The notes: generated by a model not told the origin, from the letters alone. Shown: positions 8,518-18,044, counted from the stretch's first letter. The stretch: DNA of 64,000 nucleotides from Deltaproteobacteria bacterium (GCA_028276365.1 JAPYWL010000004.1:4690-68689); one strand, 5' to 3'. A program made the numbers and translations.

Positions 8518-9417
8518 ATGGAAATTATATTAGCTGAAAAAATGGGATTTTGTTTTGGAGTTAAAAGAACAGTTAATGAAACTCAAAAATTAGTTGATCA
8601 AAATTTAATTGATGCTATTACTTTTGGCCCTATTATCCATAATAACGATGTTATAACCTATTTTAACCAAAAAGGTATAACTTATGTTAATAACCTTGAA
8701 GAATTAAAACAAAAATTAAAAGAAAAAAAAATAAATACTGTTGTTATTAGAACCCATGGAGTAAGAAAAGATATTTTAGAGGAAATTAAAAAACTTAATT
8801 TAAAAGTGATAAATGGGACATGCCCTTATGTTACTAAGGTTCATAAGATAGTAGAAAAAATGTCAAGGGAAGGATATCCGATTTTAATTATAGGGAAAGC
8901 TGATCATCCTGAGATAATTGGGGTTACTGGTTATATTGATAATAACGTACCTTATTTTATTATAAAAAATGAAGAAGAATTAAATCAAATTGATTTTTCT
9001 AAGATAAAAAAGATAGCTGTTGTTTCTCAAACTACTGAGAAAATAGAAAAAGTTCAAAAAATAGTTTCTAAGTTAATTAGCTTTATTCCTGAAGTTAGAT
9101 ATTTTAAAACTATATGTTATGCTACTGATGAAAATCAGGAGGCTGTACATAAATTAGCTCCTAATGTTGATATAATGATTGTTATTGGAGGAAAAAGTAG
9201 TTCTAATACTAAAAAACTATTTGAAATAGCTAAACAGTATTGTGATAGGACTTATCATATAGAAAATGAGAAAGATTTAGATATAAATTGGTTTAATTAT
9301 GATGATAAAGTAGGTATAACTGCTGGAGCATCTACTCCTGATTGGGTTATTCATAATGTTATTAATAAAATTAAAGAATTTTCTGATATTTTAAAAAATA
9401 ATACTGTTAAGGTGTAA
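8518..9417 (+). CDS. ispH: 4-hydroxy-3-methylbut-2-enyl diphosphate reductase
   Basis: The 299-residue protein carries the three conserved cysteines that hold the IspH iron-sulfur cluster: C12 (MGFCFGVKR), C102 (NGTCPYVTKVH) and C200 (TICYATDENQ). Also visible are IRTHGV, GKADHPEIIG and VVSQTT. It converts HMBPP to IPP and DMAPP, the last step of the MEP pathway whose first enzyme, Dxs, is encoded at 12.9 kb. I chose the ATG at 8518 because AGGGAG lies just upstream and the protein then begins at the usual family position. A TTG at 8482 would add 12 residues with no support. Confidence 0.95.
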   Translation: MEIILAEKMGFCFGVKRTVNETQKLVDQNLIDAITFGPIIHNNDVITYFNQKGITYVNNLEELKQKLKEKKINTVVIRTHGVRKDILEEIKKLNLKVINGTCPYVTKVHKIVEKMSREGYPILIIGKADHPEIIGVTGYIDNNVPYFIIKNEEELNQIDFSKIKKIAVVSQTTEKIEKVQKIVSKLISFIPEVRYFKTICYATDENQEAVHKLAPNVDIMIVIGGKSSSNTKKLFEIAKQYCDRTYHIENEKDLDINWFNYDDKVGITAGASTPDWVIHNVINKIKEFSDILKNNTVKV

Positions 9418-9470
9418 GTAATTAAAAATAAAAGTAAGAAAAAGTAAGATAGGAAATAGAGGGGAAATAT

Positions 9471-10940
9471 ATGTTAAAAAAACTAAGAAATATTATATTC
9501 TATTTAAGTATTATTTTGCTAATTTTTGGGATTTTATTTGTATTTAATTTAATGAAGATAAAAAGTGAAGGTAATTTAGAGAGTAATAATGAAAAAACAA
9601 TTAACCAGGAAGTAGATATAGGTAGAGCTGATTTTGAACTTTTTAGGCAAGTTATTGCTTATTCTTATAAATATTTTCCTGAAGATTTTAGTATTAAAGA
9701 TAAATTAAATAAAACATTAATTAAAGTTAAAAATAATTTAAATTATTTAGGATATAATGTTAATGTTTCTTTATTAAATTCTGATAATTTAAAGGATTAT
9801 CTTAGTGAATTTGAAACTAAGGTTAATGAGATTTATAATCAAATTAAAGATCAAAACATAGATATTTCTAAGAGTTTAGGTAAAAGTAATTTAAAACAAA
9901 ATCAGATTGAAATTTATAGTACTTTAAATAAGTATTTAAGAACTTATCCGGGATATTTTAAATTTGTTTTAAATACTTATTGTTCTACGTTAGATCCTTA
10001 TACTAATTATATGGGGCCTAAAGAGTATAAGGTTTTTAATGAAGGAATTAGTGGTGGTAATTTTAGTGGGATTGGAGTTGCTATGTCTGCTGTTAAAGAT
10101 AAAGATGGGGAAATTACTATTATAGATGTTTTTGAAGATACGCCAGCTTATAGAGCTGGATTAAAACCTGGAGATAAGATTGTTGAAGTTGATGATAAAA
10201 ATGTTAAGGATTATTCAGTTGATACTGTTCAATCTATGATAAGAGGTCCTAAAGGAACGCCTGTTAATTTAACTATAAGAAGAGGAAAAGATTTAATTAA
10301 TTTTAAAATAATTAGAGATATTATTCATATAAAAAGCACAAAAGAAAAATTAATAACTAAGAATGGAATGGAAATAGGATATATAAGAATAAGTAGTTTT
10401 AATAAAGATACTTCTAAGGAATTCTTACAATCTTATAATAAATTAAATAGACCTAAGAAAATTATAATTGATTTAAGAAATAATGGTGGGGGCTTATTAG
10501 ATGAAGCAGTCAATATAGCATCTTATTTTGTAGAGAACGGAAAATTAGCTGTTTATCTTAAGTCTAAAGATAGGATAGAAAAAGAATATTATACTAATTC
10601 TAAGGAAAAAATAGATGCTGATGTTGTTATTTTAGTTAATAATTATACTGCAAGTGCTGCTGAAATTTTAGCTCAATCTCTAAAGGATTTAAAAAAGGAG
10701 GTAAAAATAGTTGGACTACCTTCATATGGTAAAAATAGTGTTCAAACTTTATTTAATCTTATGGATGGCGGAGTTTTAAAATTAACCATTGCTAAATATT
10801 ATACTTTATCAAATAGAGATATTTCTAAAGATAAAGTTAGTTTAGATTATAAAGTTGAATTTAATGATTCTAATCCCCTTGATTTTGGATCTGATAAGGA
10901 TACTCAATTAAATAATGCAATAGAATTATTAGCTAAATAG
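9471..10940 (+). CDS. S41-family C-terminal processing peptidase
   Basis: A 489-residue protein with an N-terminal membrane anchor (residues 7-29), a PDZ domain (about 195-280, with GIGVAMS and TPAYRAGLKPGDKIVEVDD) and a tail-specific protease domain. The catalytic serine lies in YTASAAEI near residue 395 and the lysine in PSYGKNSVQ near 420, followed by KLTIAKYYTLSNRDI. Substrates are periplasmic or membrane proteins recognised at their C-terminus. The linker before the PDZ domain (residues 30-190) is longer than in typical CtpA. The AGAGGGG site fixes the start. It precedes rpmH by 36 bp. Confidence 0.9.
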   Translation: MLKKLRNIIFYLSIILLIFGILFVFNLMKIKSEGNLESNNEKTINQEVDIGRADFELFRQVIAYSYKYFPEDFSIKDKLNKTLIKVKNNLNYLGYNVNVSLLNSDNLKDYLSEFETKVNEIYNQIKDQNIDISKSLGKSNLKQNQIEIYSTLNKYLRTYPGYFKFVLNTYCSTLDPYTNYMGPKEYKVFNEGISGGNFSGIGVAMSAVKDKDGEITIIDVFEDTPAYRAGLKPGDKIVEVDDKNVKDYSVDTVQSMIRGPKGTPVNLTIRRGKDLINFKIIRDIIHIKSTKEKLITKNGMEIGYIRISSFNKDTSKEFLQSYNKLNRPKKIIIDLRNNGGGLLDEAVNIASYFVENGKLAVYLKSKDRIEKEYYTNSKEKIDADVVILVNNYTASAAEILAQSLKDLKKEVKIVGLPSYGKNSVQTLFNLMDGGVLKLTIAKYYTLSNRDISKDKVSLDYKVEFNDSNPLDFGSDKDTQLNNAIELLAK

Positions 10941-10976
10941 AATAATAAAAATAAAAAAAGAAGGGGGAAGTAAGTT

Positions 10977-11114
10977 ATGACTAAAAGGACTTATCAACCT
11001 AATAATAGAAAGATGAAGAAAAAACATGGGTTTTTGTCAAGGATGGCTACTAAAAGTGGAAGAAAAATAATTAAAAGAAGAATACAAAAAGGTAGATGGA
11101 GATTAACTGTATAA
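10977..11114 (+). CDS. rpmH: 50S ribosomal protein L34
   Basis: The 45-residue basic protein begins [20 protein letters not shown] and continues [10 protein letters not shown], an unmistakable L34. A strong GAAGGGGGAAG Shine-Dalgarno site precedes the ATG. In most bacteria rpmH lies with rnpA and dnaA near the replication origin; here neither is present, the upstream gene being a Ctp protease and the downstream one divIVA. Confidence 0.97.
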   Translation: MTKRTYQPNNRKMKKKHGFLSRMATKSGRKIIKRRIQKGRWRLTV

Positions 11115-11153
11115 TATTTAAATTATTTTTCATTTATAGAGGTGTCTTATAAA

Positions 11154-11804
11154 ATGAAAGATTCTTTTAATAATGATTTTGCTATTTTAACTCCTGCTGA
11201 TATAGCTCGTATTAAATTTAGTACTTCTTTTAAGGGATATAATAAAGATGAAGTAGATGAATTTTTAGAACAACTTAATATCTATTATACTAAAATATGG
11301 AAAGAAAATATAGAGCTAAAAAATAAAGTAGAATACTTAACTAAAGAATTAGAACATTATAAAAAACTTGAGAATACTATTCAAGAGTCATTAATTACTT
11401 CCAAGAAAATGGCAAATGAAATAATACAATCGGCTAAACTGGAATCAGAGAATATAATCAAAAAAGCTCAATTAACTCAATTAACTATTGAAAATGAGAT
11501 TAAAAAAATCTTAGATAAAATTCAAAATGATATAACTCACATAAAAAATTTAAGAAATGATTTAGTAAAGGAAACAAAGTATTATTTAACAATTCTATTA
11601 GAAAAATTAAGTGAAATAGAAAGTAGTTTTAATGTAGAAGAAGATTATTATCAAGTATTTTTTAAAAAATATACATTGTTTTTAAAGGAGAATATGGATG
11701 GGTGTTTAAATAAATTAGTAGCTCTTAAAGATGAGAGTTTAGATTTATTAAATGAAAACCTAAAAAATAAAATAAGTAATGGAAATAGAGAAGTAATAAG
11801 TTAA
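11154..11804 (+). CDS. divIVA: DivIVA-domain coiled-coil protein
   Basis: The N-terminal 45 residues form a DivIVA lipid-binding domain (LTPADIARIKFSTSFKGYNK, then DEVDEFLEQL), and the rest is mostly coiled coil rich in Lys, Glu and Ile. Such proteins bind strongly curved membrane at poles and septa and recruit division, growth or chromosome-anchoring factors. I place the start at the ATG at 11154, which has AGAGGTG nine bases upstream; the GTG at 11142 sits inside that ribosome site. The resulting length is 216 residues. It is followed by a DUF6941-like gene and coaD in the same direction. Confidence 0.88.
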   Translation: MKDSFNNDFAILTPADIARIKFSTSFKGYNKDEVDEFLEQLNIYYTKIWKENIELKNKVEYLTKELEHYKKLENTIQESLITSKKMANEIIQSAKLESENIIKKAQLTQLTIENEIKKILDKIQNDITHIKNLRNDLVKETKYYLTILLEKLSEIESSFNVEEDYYQVFFKKYTLFLKENMDGCLNKLVALKDESLDLLNENLKNKISNGNREVIS

Positions 11805-11823
11805 TTGATAAAGGGGGTAAATT

Positions 11824-12342
11824 ATGAAAAAACCAGTATTACAATTTTCTATTCCATGCTTGGAAATAGAAACTGAAGATAAACCACCAGTATTTTCTTA
11901 CGTATTTTATGAATTACCTTTTCCTAACGCACCAGTTTCATTTTATATTGCTAATGGATGGTCTAATGGAGAAGGTAGTTTTACTCAAGAAATTAAGTTA
12001 ATTAAGCCATCTGGAAATTTATTAGTATCTACAGGAAAACAGGATTTTGAATTAAAGAGTTATAATATTCCTCAGTTAATGGTAAATTTATTTAGAGATA
12101 TGATGTTTGATGAATTTGGAGATTATAAAGTTGAAGTTTATCTTAATGATGAAAAAGTAATAGAATATCCTTTAACTGTTAGACAATTAACTCCTGAGGA
12201 AATAAGAAGAGTTCAAGAGATACAAAATAGGTTAGAGAATCAAGGAGGTACTAAAGAAAAGCAGGTTCAACAACAGACTTCAGAATCTAAGAAAGAAACA
12301 AAGAGAATATCCTCTGATGATGAATTTCTTATTTCTGGATAA
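11824..12342 (+). CDS. DUF6941-like beta-sandwich protein, function unknown
   Basis: The 172-residue protein has a globular part (residues 1-125) with FSYVFYELPFPNAP, FYIANGW and DEFGDYKVEVYLND, which resembles the uncharacterised DUF6941 family, followed by a polar disordered tail rich in Gln, Lys and Ser. There is no signal peptide or membrane helix, so it is cytosolic. A strong AAAGGGGGT site precedes the start. It lies between divIVA and coaD. Nothing visible suggests an enzymatic activity. Confidence 0.6.
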   Translation: MKKPVLQFSIPCLEIETEDKPPVFSYVFYELPFPNAPVSFYIANGWSNGEGSFTQEIKLIKPSGNLLVSTGKQDFELKSYNIPQLMVNLFRDMMFDEFGDYKVEVYLNDEKVIEYPLTVRQLTPEEIRRVQEIQNRLENQGGTKEKQVQQQTSESKKETKRISSDDEFLISG

Positions 12343-12355
12343 TAAATAATAGCTA

Positions 12356-12865
12356 ATGAAAAAAATAGCGGTTTATCCTGGTAGTTTTGATCCTATAACC
12401 TTAGGGCATATTGATATAATTAAAAGAGGTATTAATTTATTTGATAAGCTTATTATTTTAGTTATGATTAATCCTAAAAAGCAAGGATTATTTAATATAT
12501 TTGAAAGAAAAATTTTAATAGAAAAATCTTTAAAAGAATTTAATTTATTAAACTGTGAAGTAGATGTATATGAAGGATTATTGGTAGATTATTTAAGAAA
12601 AAATAATTTAAAGTATATAATAAAAGGAATAAGGGCTATTTCAGATTTTGAATATGAATTCCAGCAATATATAGTTAATAGTAGCTTTGATAATGAAATT
12701 GAAACTATATTTTTTATGACTAATTATGCTTATATGTATCTAAGTTCTTCACTTGTTAAAGAAATAGCTTATTTTAAAGGAGATATCTCTAAATTTGTAC
12801 CTAATTCCATTATTGAGGATATAAATAATAAAATTAATAGTTTAAGGGAGTTGAAAGTGATATGA
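12356..12865 (+). CDS. coaD: Pantetheine-phosphate adenylyltransferase
   Basis: The 169-residue protein starts MKKIAVYPGSFDPITLGHID, with the nucleotidyltransferase TxGH motif (TLGHI), and includes KGIRAISDFEYEFQQ and the ISSSLVKE-equivalent LSSSLVKEIAYFKGD. It transfers AMP from ATP to 4'-phosphopantetheine in coenzyme A synthesis. Length matches the family (160-170). There is no Shine-Dalgarno site, but the start is 14 bp after the previous stop and its own stop overlaps the dxs start (ATGA), so translation is likely coupled. Confidence 0.96.
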   Translation: MKKIAVYPGSFDPITLGHIDIIKRGINLFDKLIILVMINPKKQGLFNIFERKILIEKSLKEFNLLNCEVDVYEGLLVDYLRKNNLKYIIKGIRAISDFEYEFQQYIVNSSFDNEIETIFFMTNYAYMYLSSSLVKEIAYFKGDISKFVPNSIIEDINNKINSLRELKVI

Positions 12866-14907
12866 ATCAAATTAATTCTCAAATTAATTTTGAAAATACT
12901 AAATATTTAAAATATGCTAATTATAAGAATTTGAATGATTTTAATTATAATCAGTTAGAGATATTAGCAAAGGAAATAAGAGATTTTATAACTGAAGTGG
13001 TTTATCATAATGGAGGACATTATGGAAGTAATTTAGGAATAGTTGAGTTAAGTATTTCTTTATTAAGGAATTTTAATCCTGAATTAGATAAAATAGTATT
13101 TGATACTTCTCATCAAAGTTATGTTTATAAGATATTAACTGATAGAAAAGAAAGATTTCATACTTTAAGGACTTTTAAGGGGATATCAGGATTTTCTAAG
13201 ATAGAAGAAAGTAAATTTGATCATTATGGGGCTGGACATGCGGGTACAGGATTAAGTGCTGCTTTGGGATACGCTAAAGCTAGAGATATTCTAAAACAAG
13301 ATTATAATGTAGTTTCTGTTATAGGTGATGCTGCTTTAACCTGTGGAGTTACTTTTGAAGCTATTAATAATATAGCACAATACCCTTCTAAGTTAATAAT
13401 AGTTCTTAATGATAATGAGTTTTCTATTGCTCCCAATGTAGGTGCTTTTTCCATTTATTTAAAAAAACTTAGGAATAATCCTTTTTTAATTAAAGTTGAA
13501 AAAAAATTAGATGAAATTATAAATATATTACTTGTTAATAGTTTAATAAAAAATTTTTTAATTGATACAAAAAGTTGGATAGAAGAAGGTTTTACTAAGA
13601 TTATTTCTCCTTCAATTGTTGGAGTTATTTTTGAGGAATTTGGAATACAGTATATTGGGCCTGTTGATGGACATAATATTAGGTTATTAGATGAAGTATT
13701 TTCTTTTGCTAAAAAATTAGAAAAACCAGTTATTATTCATGTACTAACTGAGAAAGGGAAAGGTTCAAAAGAGGCACAAGAACATCAAGAGAAATTGCAT
13801 GGAGTAGCTAAAGGAAAGTTAAAAATCTCTAATTTTATATATTTTTCTACTGATGAGGGATTGAAAGTAGAAAAATCTACAAATTCAGAAGATAAAAAAA
13901 TAAAAACGTATACTGAGGTTTTTGGGGAAGCTATTGTAGAATTAGCTAAGGAAGATGAAAAGATAGTTGCTATTACTGCTGCTATGCCTTCTGGAACGGG
14001 ATTAATTAATTTTTCAAAATCTTTTCCTGATAGGTTTTTTGATGTAGGGATAGCAGAAGAACATGCTGTTATCTTTGCTAGTACATTAGCTTTAAAAGGA
14101 TTAAAACCTGTTGTATGTATTTATTCTACTTTCTTACAAAGAGCTTTTGATATGTTAATTCATGATGTGGCTTTACAAAATATTCCAGTTTTATTTGTAT
14201 TGGATAGAGGAGGGATTGTAGGAGAAGATGGACCTACTCATCATGGAGTATTTGATTTATCTTATTTAAGAATGATACCTAATTTCCAAATCTTTGTTCC
14301 TTCTAATGAGTTAGAATTAAGAAATATTATTTATACAGTATTGCAAAAATTGGATAAACCTACTGCTATAAGATATCCCAGAGATAATGTTGAAGGTATT
14401 TATCCATTAGATAAGTTTTCTACTATTGATCTATATAAGTGGGTTTTAAATTATGAAACAAAGGAACATAAAAAAGATTCTAAAAAAGTAGCTATTTTAG
14501 CTACTGGAAGATTAAATAGATTTATTCCTAAACTTATAAAATTGTTAGAAGAAAATGATATTTATTGTAAATGGTATAATTGTATAAGTATTAAACCTTT
14601 AGATAGTAATGTTTTAAATGATTTAATAGATTATGATTTGGTATTAACTTTAGAAGATAATGTATTAGCGGGTGGTTTTGGAAGTGCTGTTTTAGAATAT
14701 TATAATGATAATTTTTATGATAAAAAAATGAATGTTTTAAGAATTGGATGGGGGGATTATTTTGTTGAGCATGGTTCTATTAAAGAATTATACGATTTTT
14801 ATGGAATTAATGAAGTTGAAATTTTTAATAAAGTAATTCAGAAATTAAAAATAGATACTGTAAAGGTAGGTGTAAATAATAATGAATCCATTCAATCAAA
14901 TATTTAG
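12862..14907 (+). CDS. dxs: 1-deoxy-D-xylulose-5-phosphate synthase
   Basis: A 681-residue thiamine-diphosphate enzyme that condenses pyruvate and glyceraldehyde 3-phosphate, the entry step of the MEP pathway. Visible are HYGSNLGIVELS, the DTSHQSYVYK substrate loop, the cofactor motif from GDAALTCG to LNDNEFSIA, the transketolase central domain (GIAEEHAVIFAS) and DRGGIVGEDGPTHHG. The C-terminal transketolase domain ends with GDYFVEHG. It is slightly longer than the usual 620-640 residues owing to a 25-residue N-terminal extension and a tail that overlaps the nuoH start by 26 nt. The overlap suggests coupled translation with nuoH, an unusual operon partner. Confidence 0.95.
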   Translation: MNQINSQINFENTKYLKYANYKNLNDFNYNQLEILAKEIRDFITEVVYHNGGHYGSNLGIVELSISLLRNFNPELDKIVFDTSHQSYVYKILTDRKERFHTLRTFKGISGFSKIEESKFDHYGAGHAGTGLSAALGYAKARDILKQDYNVVSVIGDAALTCGVTFEAINNIAQYPSKLIIVLNDNEFSIAPNVGAFSIYLKKLRNNPFLIKVEKKLDEIINILLVNSLIKNFLIDTKSWIEEGFTKIISPSIVGVIFEEFGIQYIGPVDGHNIRLLDEVFSFAKKLEKPVIIHVLTEKGKGSKEAQEHQEKLHGVAKGKLKISNFIYFSTDEGLKVEKSTNSEDKKIKTYTEVFGEAIVELAKEDEKIVAITAAMPSGTGLINFSKSFPDRFFDVGIAEEHAVIFASTLALKGLKPVVCIYSTFLQRAFDMLIHDVALQNIPVLFVLDRGGIVGEDGPTHHGVFDLSYLRMIPNFQIFVPSNELELRNIIYTVLQKLDKPTAIRYPRDNVEGIYPLDKFSTIDLYKWVLNYETKEHKKDSKKVAILATGRLNRFIPKLIKLLEENDIYCKWYNCISIKPLDSNVLNDLIDYDLVLTLEDNVLAGGFGSAVLEYYNDNFYDKKMNVLRIGWGDYFVEHGSIKELYDFYGINEVEIFNKVIQKLKIDTVKVGVNNNESIQSNI

Positions 14908-16267
14908 TTTTCTTAGGTTTACTTTATTTTTTATTGTTTTTTATTTTGTTGTAGCTGTTTTTTTATTAATTATAGCATTTATTTTAGTTTTTATTTTAGA
15001 TAAATTGGGTGTTATTTCTTTACTAAAAACGTTTTTAATTATTCCTGCTAACTTTAATTGGTTTGGTTATGTTGTGTATTCTATTGTTGGGATTTTGTTT
15101 ATATTAACGGTTTTAATGGGTAGTGTTATTGTTCAGATTTGGTGGGAGAGGAAGTTTTCAGCTAAGATTCAGGGTAGGATGGGGCCTACTGTTGTTAATT
15201 TACCTTTTTTACTTGATATAGGGAGTAAAAATATATTTTTAGGAGGGATTTTACAGCCTATTGCTGATGTTATTAAATTAATCCAAAAAGAGATAATGAT
15301 ACCAGAAACTTCTTATCCTTATTTATTTTTATTATCTCCTATTTTAGCTTTTTCTACGGTTATGATTGTATTCGGAGTAGTACCTTTTAGTAGGGATTTT
15401 ATTATGCTTAAAGATTTAAATATAGGTTTATTATTTATATTTGCTATATCAAGTTATATGGTGATTTCGTTAATATTAGCTGCGTGGGCTTCTAATAATA
15501 AATATTCTTTGTTAGGTGGTTTAAGAACAGTTGCTCAAATGCTTAGCTATGAAATTCCTTTGTTGTTATCTTTTTTATCAGTTATTATATTTGTAGGTAG
15601 TTTTGAAGTTGTTAAAATAATAGAAGTTCAAGATAAGATAGGGTGGTTAATATTTTATCAGCCTTTAATGTTTATTATTTTCTTATGGTCTATGGTAGCG
15701 GAAAATAATAGAGCACCATTTGATTTACCAGAAGCGGAAAGCGAATTAGTTGCTGGTTTTGTTACTGAGTATTCTTCTATGGCTTTTTCTTTATTTTATT
15801 TAGCTGAATATGGTTACTTATTCTTTAATAGTATTATAATTTCTATTTTATTTTTAGGTGGAGATTCTTTAATTCCTGTTGCTTTTTTAAATATTCTATC
15901 TAATTATTTACCAAACAATATTTTTCAATTAATAATACTAGCTAATAGTAATGTTATATGGCTATTTTTGAAAGCTTTTATTGTTTTGACTTTAATAATG
16001 CTATTTAGATGGACTTATCCAAGGATAAGGATGGATCATTTAATGAATTTAGCTTGGAAAGCTTTTATTCCTATTACACTAATTAATATTATGTTTTCTT
16101 CTTTTGATTTGGTTTTGTCTTTAAATTTATTTAACAATAATTTTATTTTACCTTTATTTAATTGGATTTTCTTTTTAGTTATTATTTATTTAACTGCTAT
16201 TAAAAAAATTAGTTTATCTAGTAAATATAAAAATGTACCTATTTTTTATAAGAAATATAGTACTTAA
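14882..16267 (+). CDS. nuoH: NADH-quinone oxidoreductase subunit H
   Basis: The family signature is clear: WERKFSAKIQGRMGPTVV, ILQPIADVIKLIQKE, LGGLRTVAQMLSYEIPLLLS, ENNRAPFDLPEAESELVAGF and RWTYPRIRMDHLMNLAWK. NuoH links the quinone chamber to the proton-pumping arm of complex I. At 461 residues it is much longer than the usual 320-350. The conserved WERK lies near residue 89 instead of about 35-50, giving an additional N-terminal membrane region, and two helices follow the RMDHLM motif. It overlaps dxs by 26 nt and precedes the split nuoI genes, keeping the normal nuoH-nuoI order. Confidence 0.94.
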   Translation: MNPFNQIFSFLRFTLFFIVFYFVVAVFLLIIAFILVFILDKLGVISLLKTFLIIPANFNWFGYVVYSIVGILFILTVLMGSVIVQIWWERKFSAKIQGRMGPTVVNLPFLLDIGSKNIFLGGILQPIADVIKLIQKEIMIPETSYPYLFLLSPILAFSTVMIVFGVVPFSRDFIMLKDLNIGLLFIFAISSYMVISLILAAWASNNKYSLLGGLRTVAQMLSYEIPLLLSFLSVIIFVGSFEVVKIIEVQDKIGWLIFYQPLMFIIFLWSMVAENNRAPFDLPEAESELVAGFVTEYSSMAFSLFYLAEYGYLFFNSIIISILFLGGDSLIPVAFLNILSNYLPNNIFQLIILANSNVIWLFLKAFIVLTLIMLFRWTYPRIRMDHLMNLAWKAFIPITLINIMFSSFDLVLSLNLFNNNFILPLFNWIFFLVIIYLTAIKKISLSSKYKNVPIFYKKYST

Positions 16268-16284
16268 AGAAGTATAGTACTTAA
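16251..16284. repeat. 17-bp tandem duplication across the nuoH stop codon
   Basis: AGAAATATAGTACTTAA is followed at once by AGAAGTATAGTACTTAA (one mismatch). The first unit contains the nuoH stop TAA, so the second unit is a non-coding copy. It is a recent slippage-type duplication. Confidence 0.85.
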
Positions 16285-16373
16285 TAAAGAGGTTTTTAGA
16301 AATTACTTTTAGAATAATTAAATAAGAAACTGGAATAATTAAATAGGGAGTTAGGAATTGAGGTGATTTATTA

Positions 16374-18044
16374 ATGTTGAGTTCTTTAAATTATTTAGCT
16401 GATTCTTTAAGGAGATTGATAGATGGGCTTAAAATTACTTCTAGATATTTTTTTAAAGAGCCAATTTATACTTATAATTATCCTATAAAAGTTAAAGAGG
16501 TTTTTTCCAGGTGGCGTGGAAAAGTAAGAGTTAGAGCTTTTAATACTTTAGAAACTATTTATAACAGAAGTGAAAATATGTATAGATCTTTTAATTTACC
16601 GCCGTGTGTTAGGGGGTGTCCTGCTAATGTTGATGCTAGGGGATATGTAGTCTTAGCTGGTGAAGGAAAGTTTTTAGAAGCTTTAAATATAGAAAGAGCA
16701 CAGAATCCTACTGCTATGTGTTTTGGGAATCTTTGTACTGCTCCGTGTGAAACTACTTGTAGTAGGAGTGTTCAAGATCATAAGCCTATTGCTATTAGAT
16801 TAATTAAAAAAGCTATCAGTGAATATAATCTAAAAGTTAACTTAGAAAATAAGGGAAGATATAATTTTACTATAGTAGGTAAAGAAAGTAATAAAAGGGT
16901 AGCAGTTATTGGTGGAGGACCTGCGGGTATAGCTTGTGCTCATAGATTACTTAGATATGGGCATAAAGTTGATTTATTTGAAAAATATAATTTTTGTGGT
17001 GGATATCTCTATTCTGGTGTAGCTTTTTTTAGATTAGATAAGGATATTATGAACAAAGAATATGAGAATTTAGTTACTTTTACGAAGAATGGTAGAATTT
17101 TTTATAATGCTACTATTATTTCCGAAGAACAAAAAGAAAAATTTAAATTAGTATCTTATAATGATATAAAGGACTTAAATGAGTCTATAAATTATTTAGA
17201 AAAAGGTAGTGGGATATTATTTAGTGAATTAGAGGATAATTATGATGCAGTAGTTATTGCAGCAGGTGCTACTAAACCTAGAAAACTTAATTTAAAAAAT
17301 GCTGATAAAGTTGAATTAATTCAAGCTGAATGGTTTTTAGAAGATTGGAATTTAGGTATAAGGAGTTATAAAATCGGTAAAAAGGTAGTAGTTATTGGTG
17401 GTGGGGGAACAGGTATTGATGCTGCTAGAACTTGTAAAAAAGTTTTTTCTGATGAAGTATTTATTGTAGATTTATTGCCTTATGAGGATTTACCTGTAGC
17501 TGAAGAAGAAAAAGTAGAAGCAGAAGAAGATGATAATATAACTTTTATTTGTTCAGTTATGCCTACTGAAGTAGTTATTGATGAGAATAATAATATAAAA
17601 GGATTGAAAGTAGCTAAGTGTCTATGGGGACCTGTGCTTAGTAATGGTAGGAAAAAATTAATTAAAACTAATGAAGAGTTTGTTATAGAATGTGATACTA
17701 TTATTTTAGCTGTTTCAAGGGATATAGAAATTCCATTTGCTCCTAAGGATATTGTAGGTTTAAGGGGAGAAATAGTAGTAGATGGGTTTGATGTTATGGC
17801 AAATGGATTTGTATATAAATTTGGACAAAGCCCAAGACCTAAAGTATTTGCTGCGGGTGAAGCTTGTTATGGACCTCAACCTGCTATAGTGGCTTTAGCA
17901 AGTGGTAATAGAACTGCTGAAAAAATTCATATGTATTTAACTAATGAATTACCTCCAGTTTTAGATTTTGAAGTACAAAAAGTTTTAGGGCCTTTAAATG
18001 TTCACAAGGTTCTAAGGAAATCTGAGGTCTTAAAGGTTAGTTAA
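16374..18044 (+). CDS. NuoI N-terminal segment fused to a GltD-like NAD(P)H/FAD oxidoreductase
   Basis: Residues about 9-56 look like the N-terminus of NuoI: an amphipathic helix (SLRRLIDGLKITSRYFF), then YTYNYPIK and the RWRGKVRVRA stretch equivalent to the family's RFRG. From residue 75 the protein becomes a glutamate synthase small-subunit-like flavoprotein: iron-sulfur cysteines C78 and C82 (CVRGCP), C117, C122, C126 and C130 (NLCTAPCETTC), an FAD-binding GGGPAGIACAHRL near 180 and an NAD(P)H-binding GGGGTGIDAARTC near 340, ending with FAAGEACYGPQPAIVALASG. The following gene supplies the NuoI ferredoxin domain. It lies directly after nuoH, where nuoI normally sits. I infer that it feeds electrons from NAD(P)H into the complex I arm. 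Start has GAGGTGA. Confidence 0.8.
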   Translation: MLSSLNYLADSLRRLIDGLKITSRYFFKEPIYTYNYPIKVKEVFSRWRGKVRVRAFNTLETIYNRSENMYRSFNLPPCVRGCPANVDARGYVVLAGEGKFLEALNIERAQNPTAMCFGNLCTAPCETTCSRSVQDHKPIAIRLIKKAISEYNLKVNLENKGRYNFTIVGKESNKRVAVIGGGPAGIACAHRLLRYGHKVDLFEKYNFCGGYLYSGVAFFRLDKDIMNKEYENLVTFTKNGRIFYNATIISEEQKEKFKLVSYNDIKDLNESINYLEKGSGILFSELEDNYDAVVIAAGATKPRKLNLKNADKVELIQAEWFLEDWNLGIRSYKIGKKVVVIGGGGTGIDAARTCKKVFSDEVFIVDLLPYEDLPVAEEEKVEAEEDDNITFICSVMPTEVVIDENNNIKGLKVAKCLWGPVLSNGRKKLIKTNEEFVIECDTIILAVSRDIEIPFAPKDIVGLRGEIVVDGFDVMANGFVYKFGQSPRPKVFAAGEACYGPQPAIVALASGNRTAEKIHMYLTNELPPVLDFEVQKVLGPLNVHKVLRKSEVLKVS

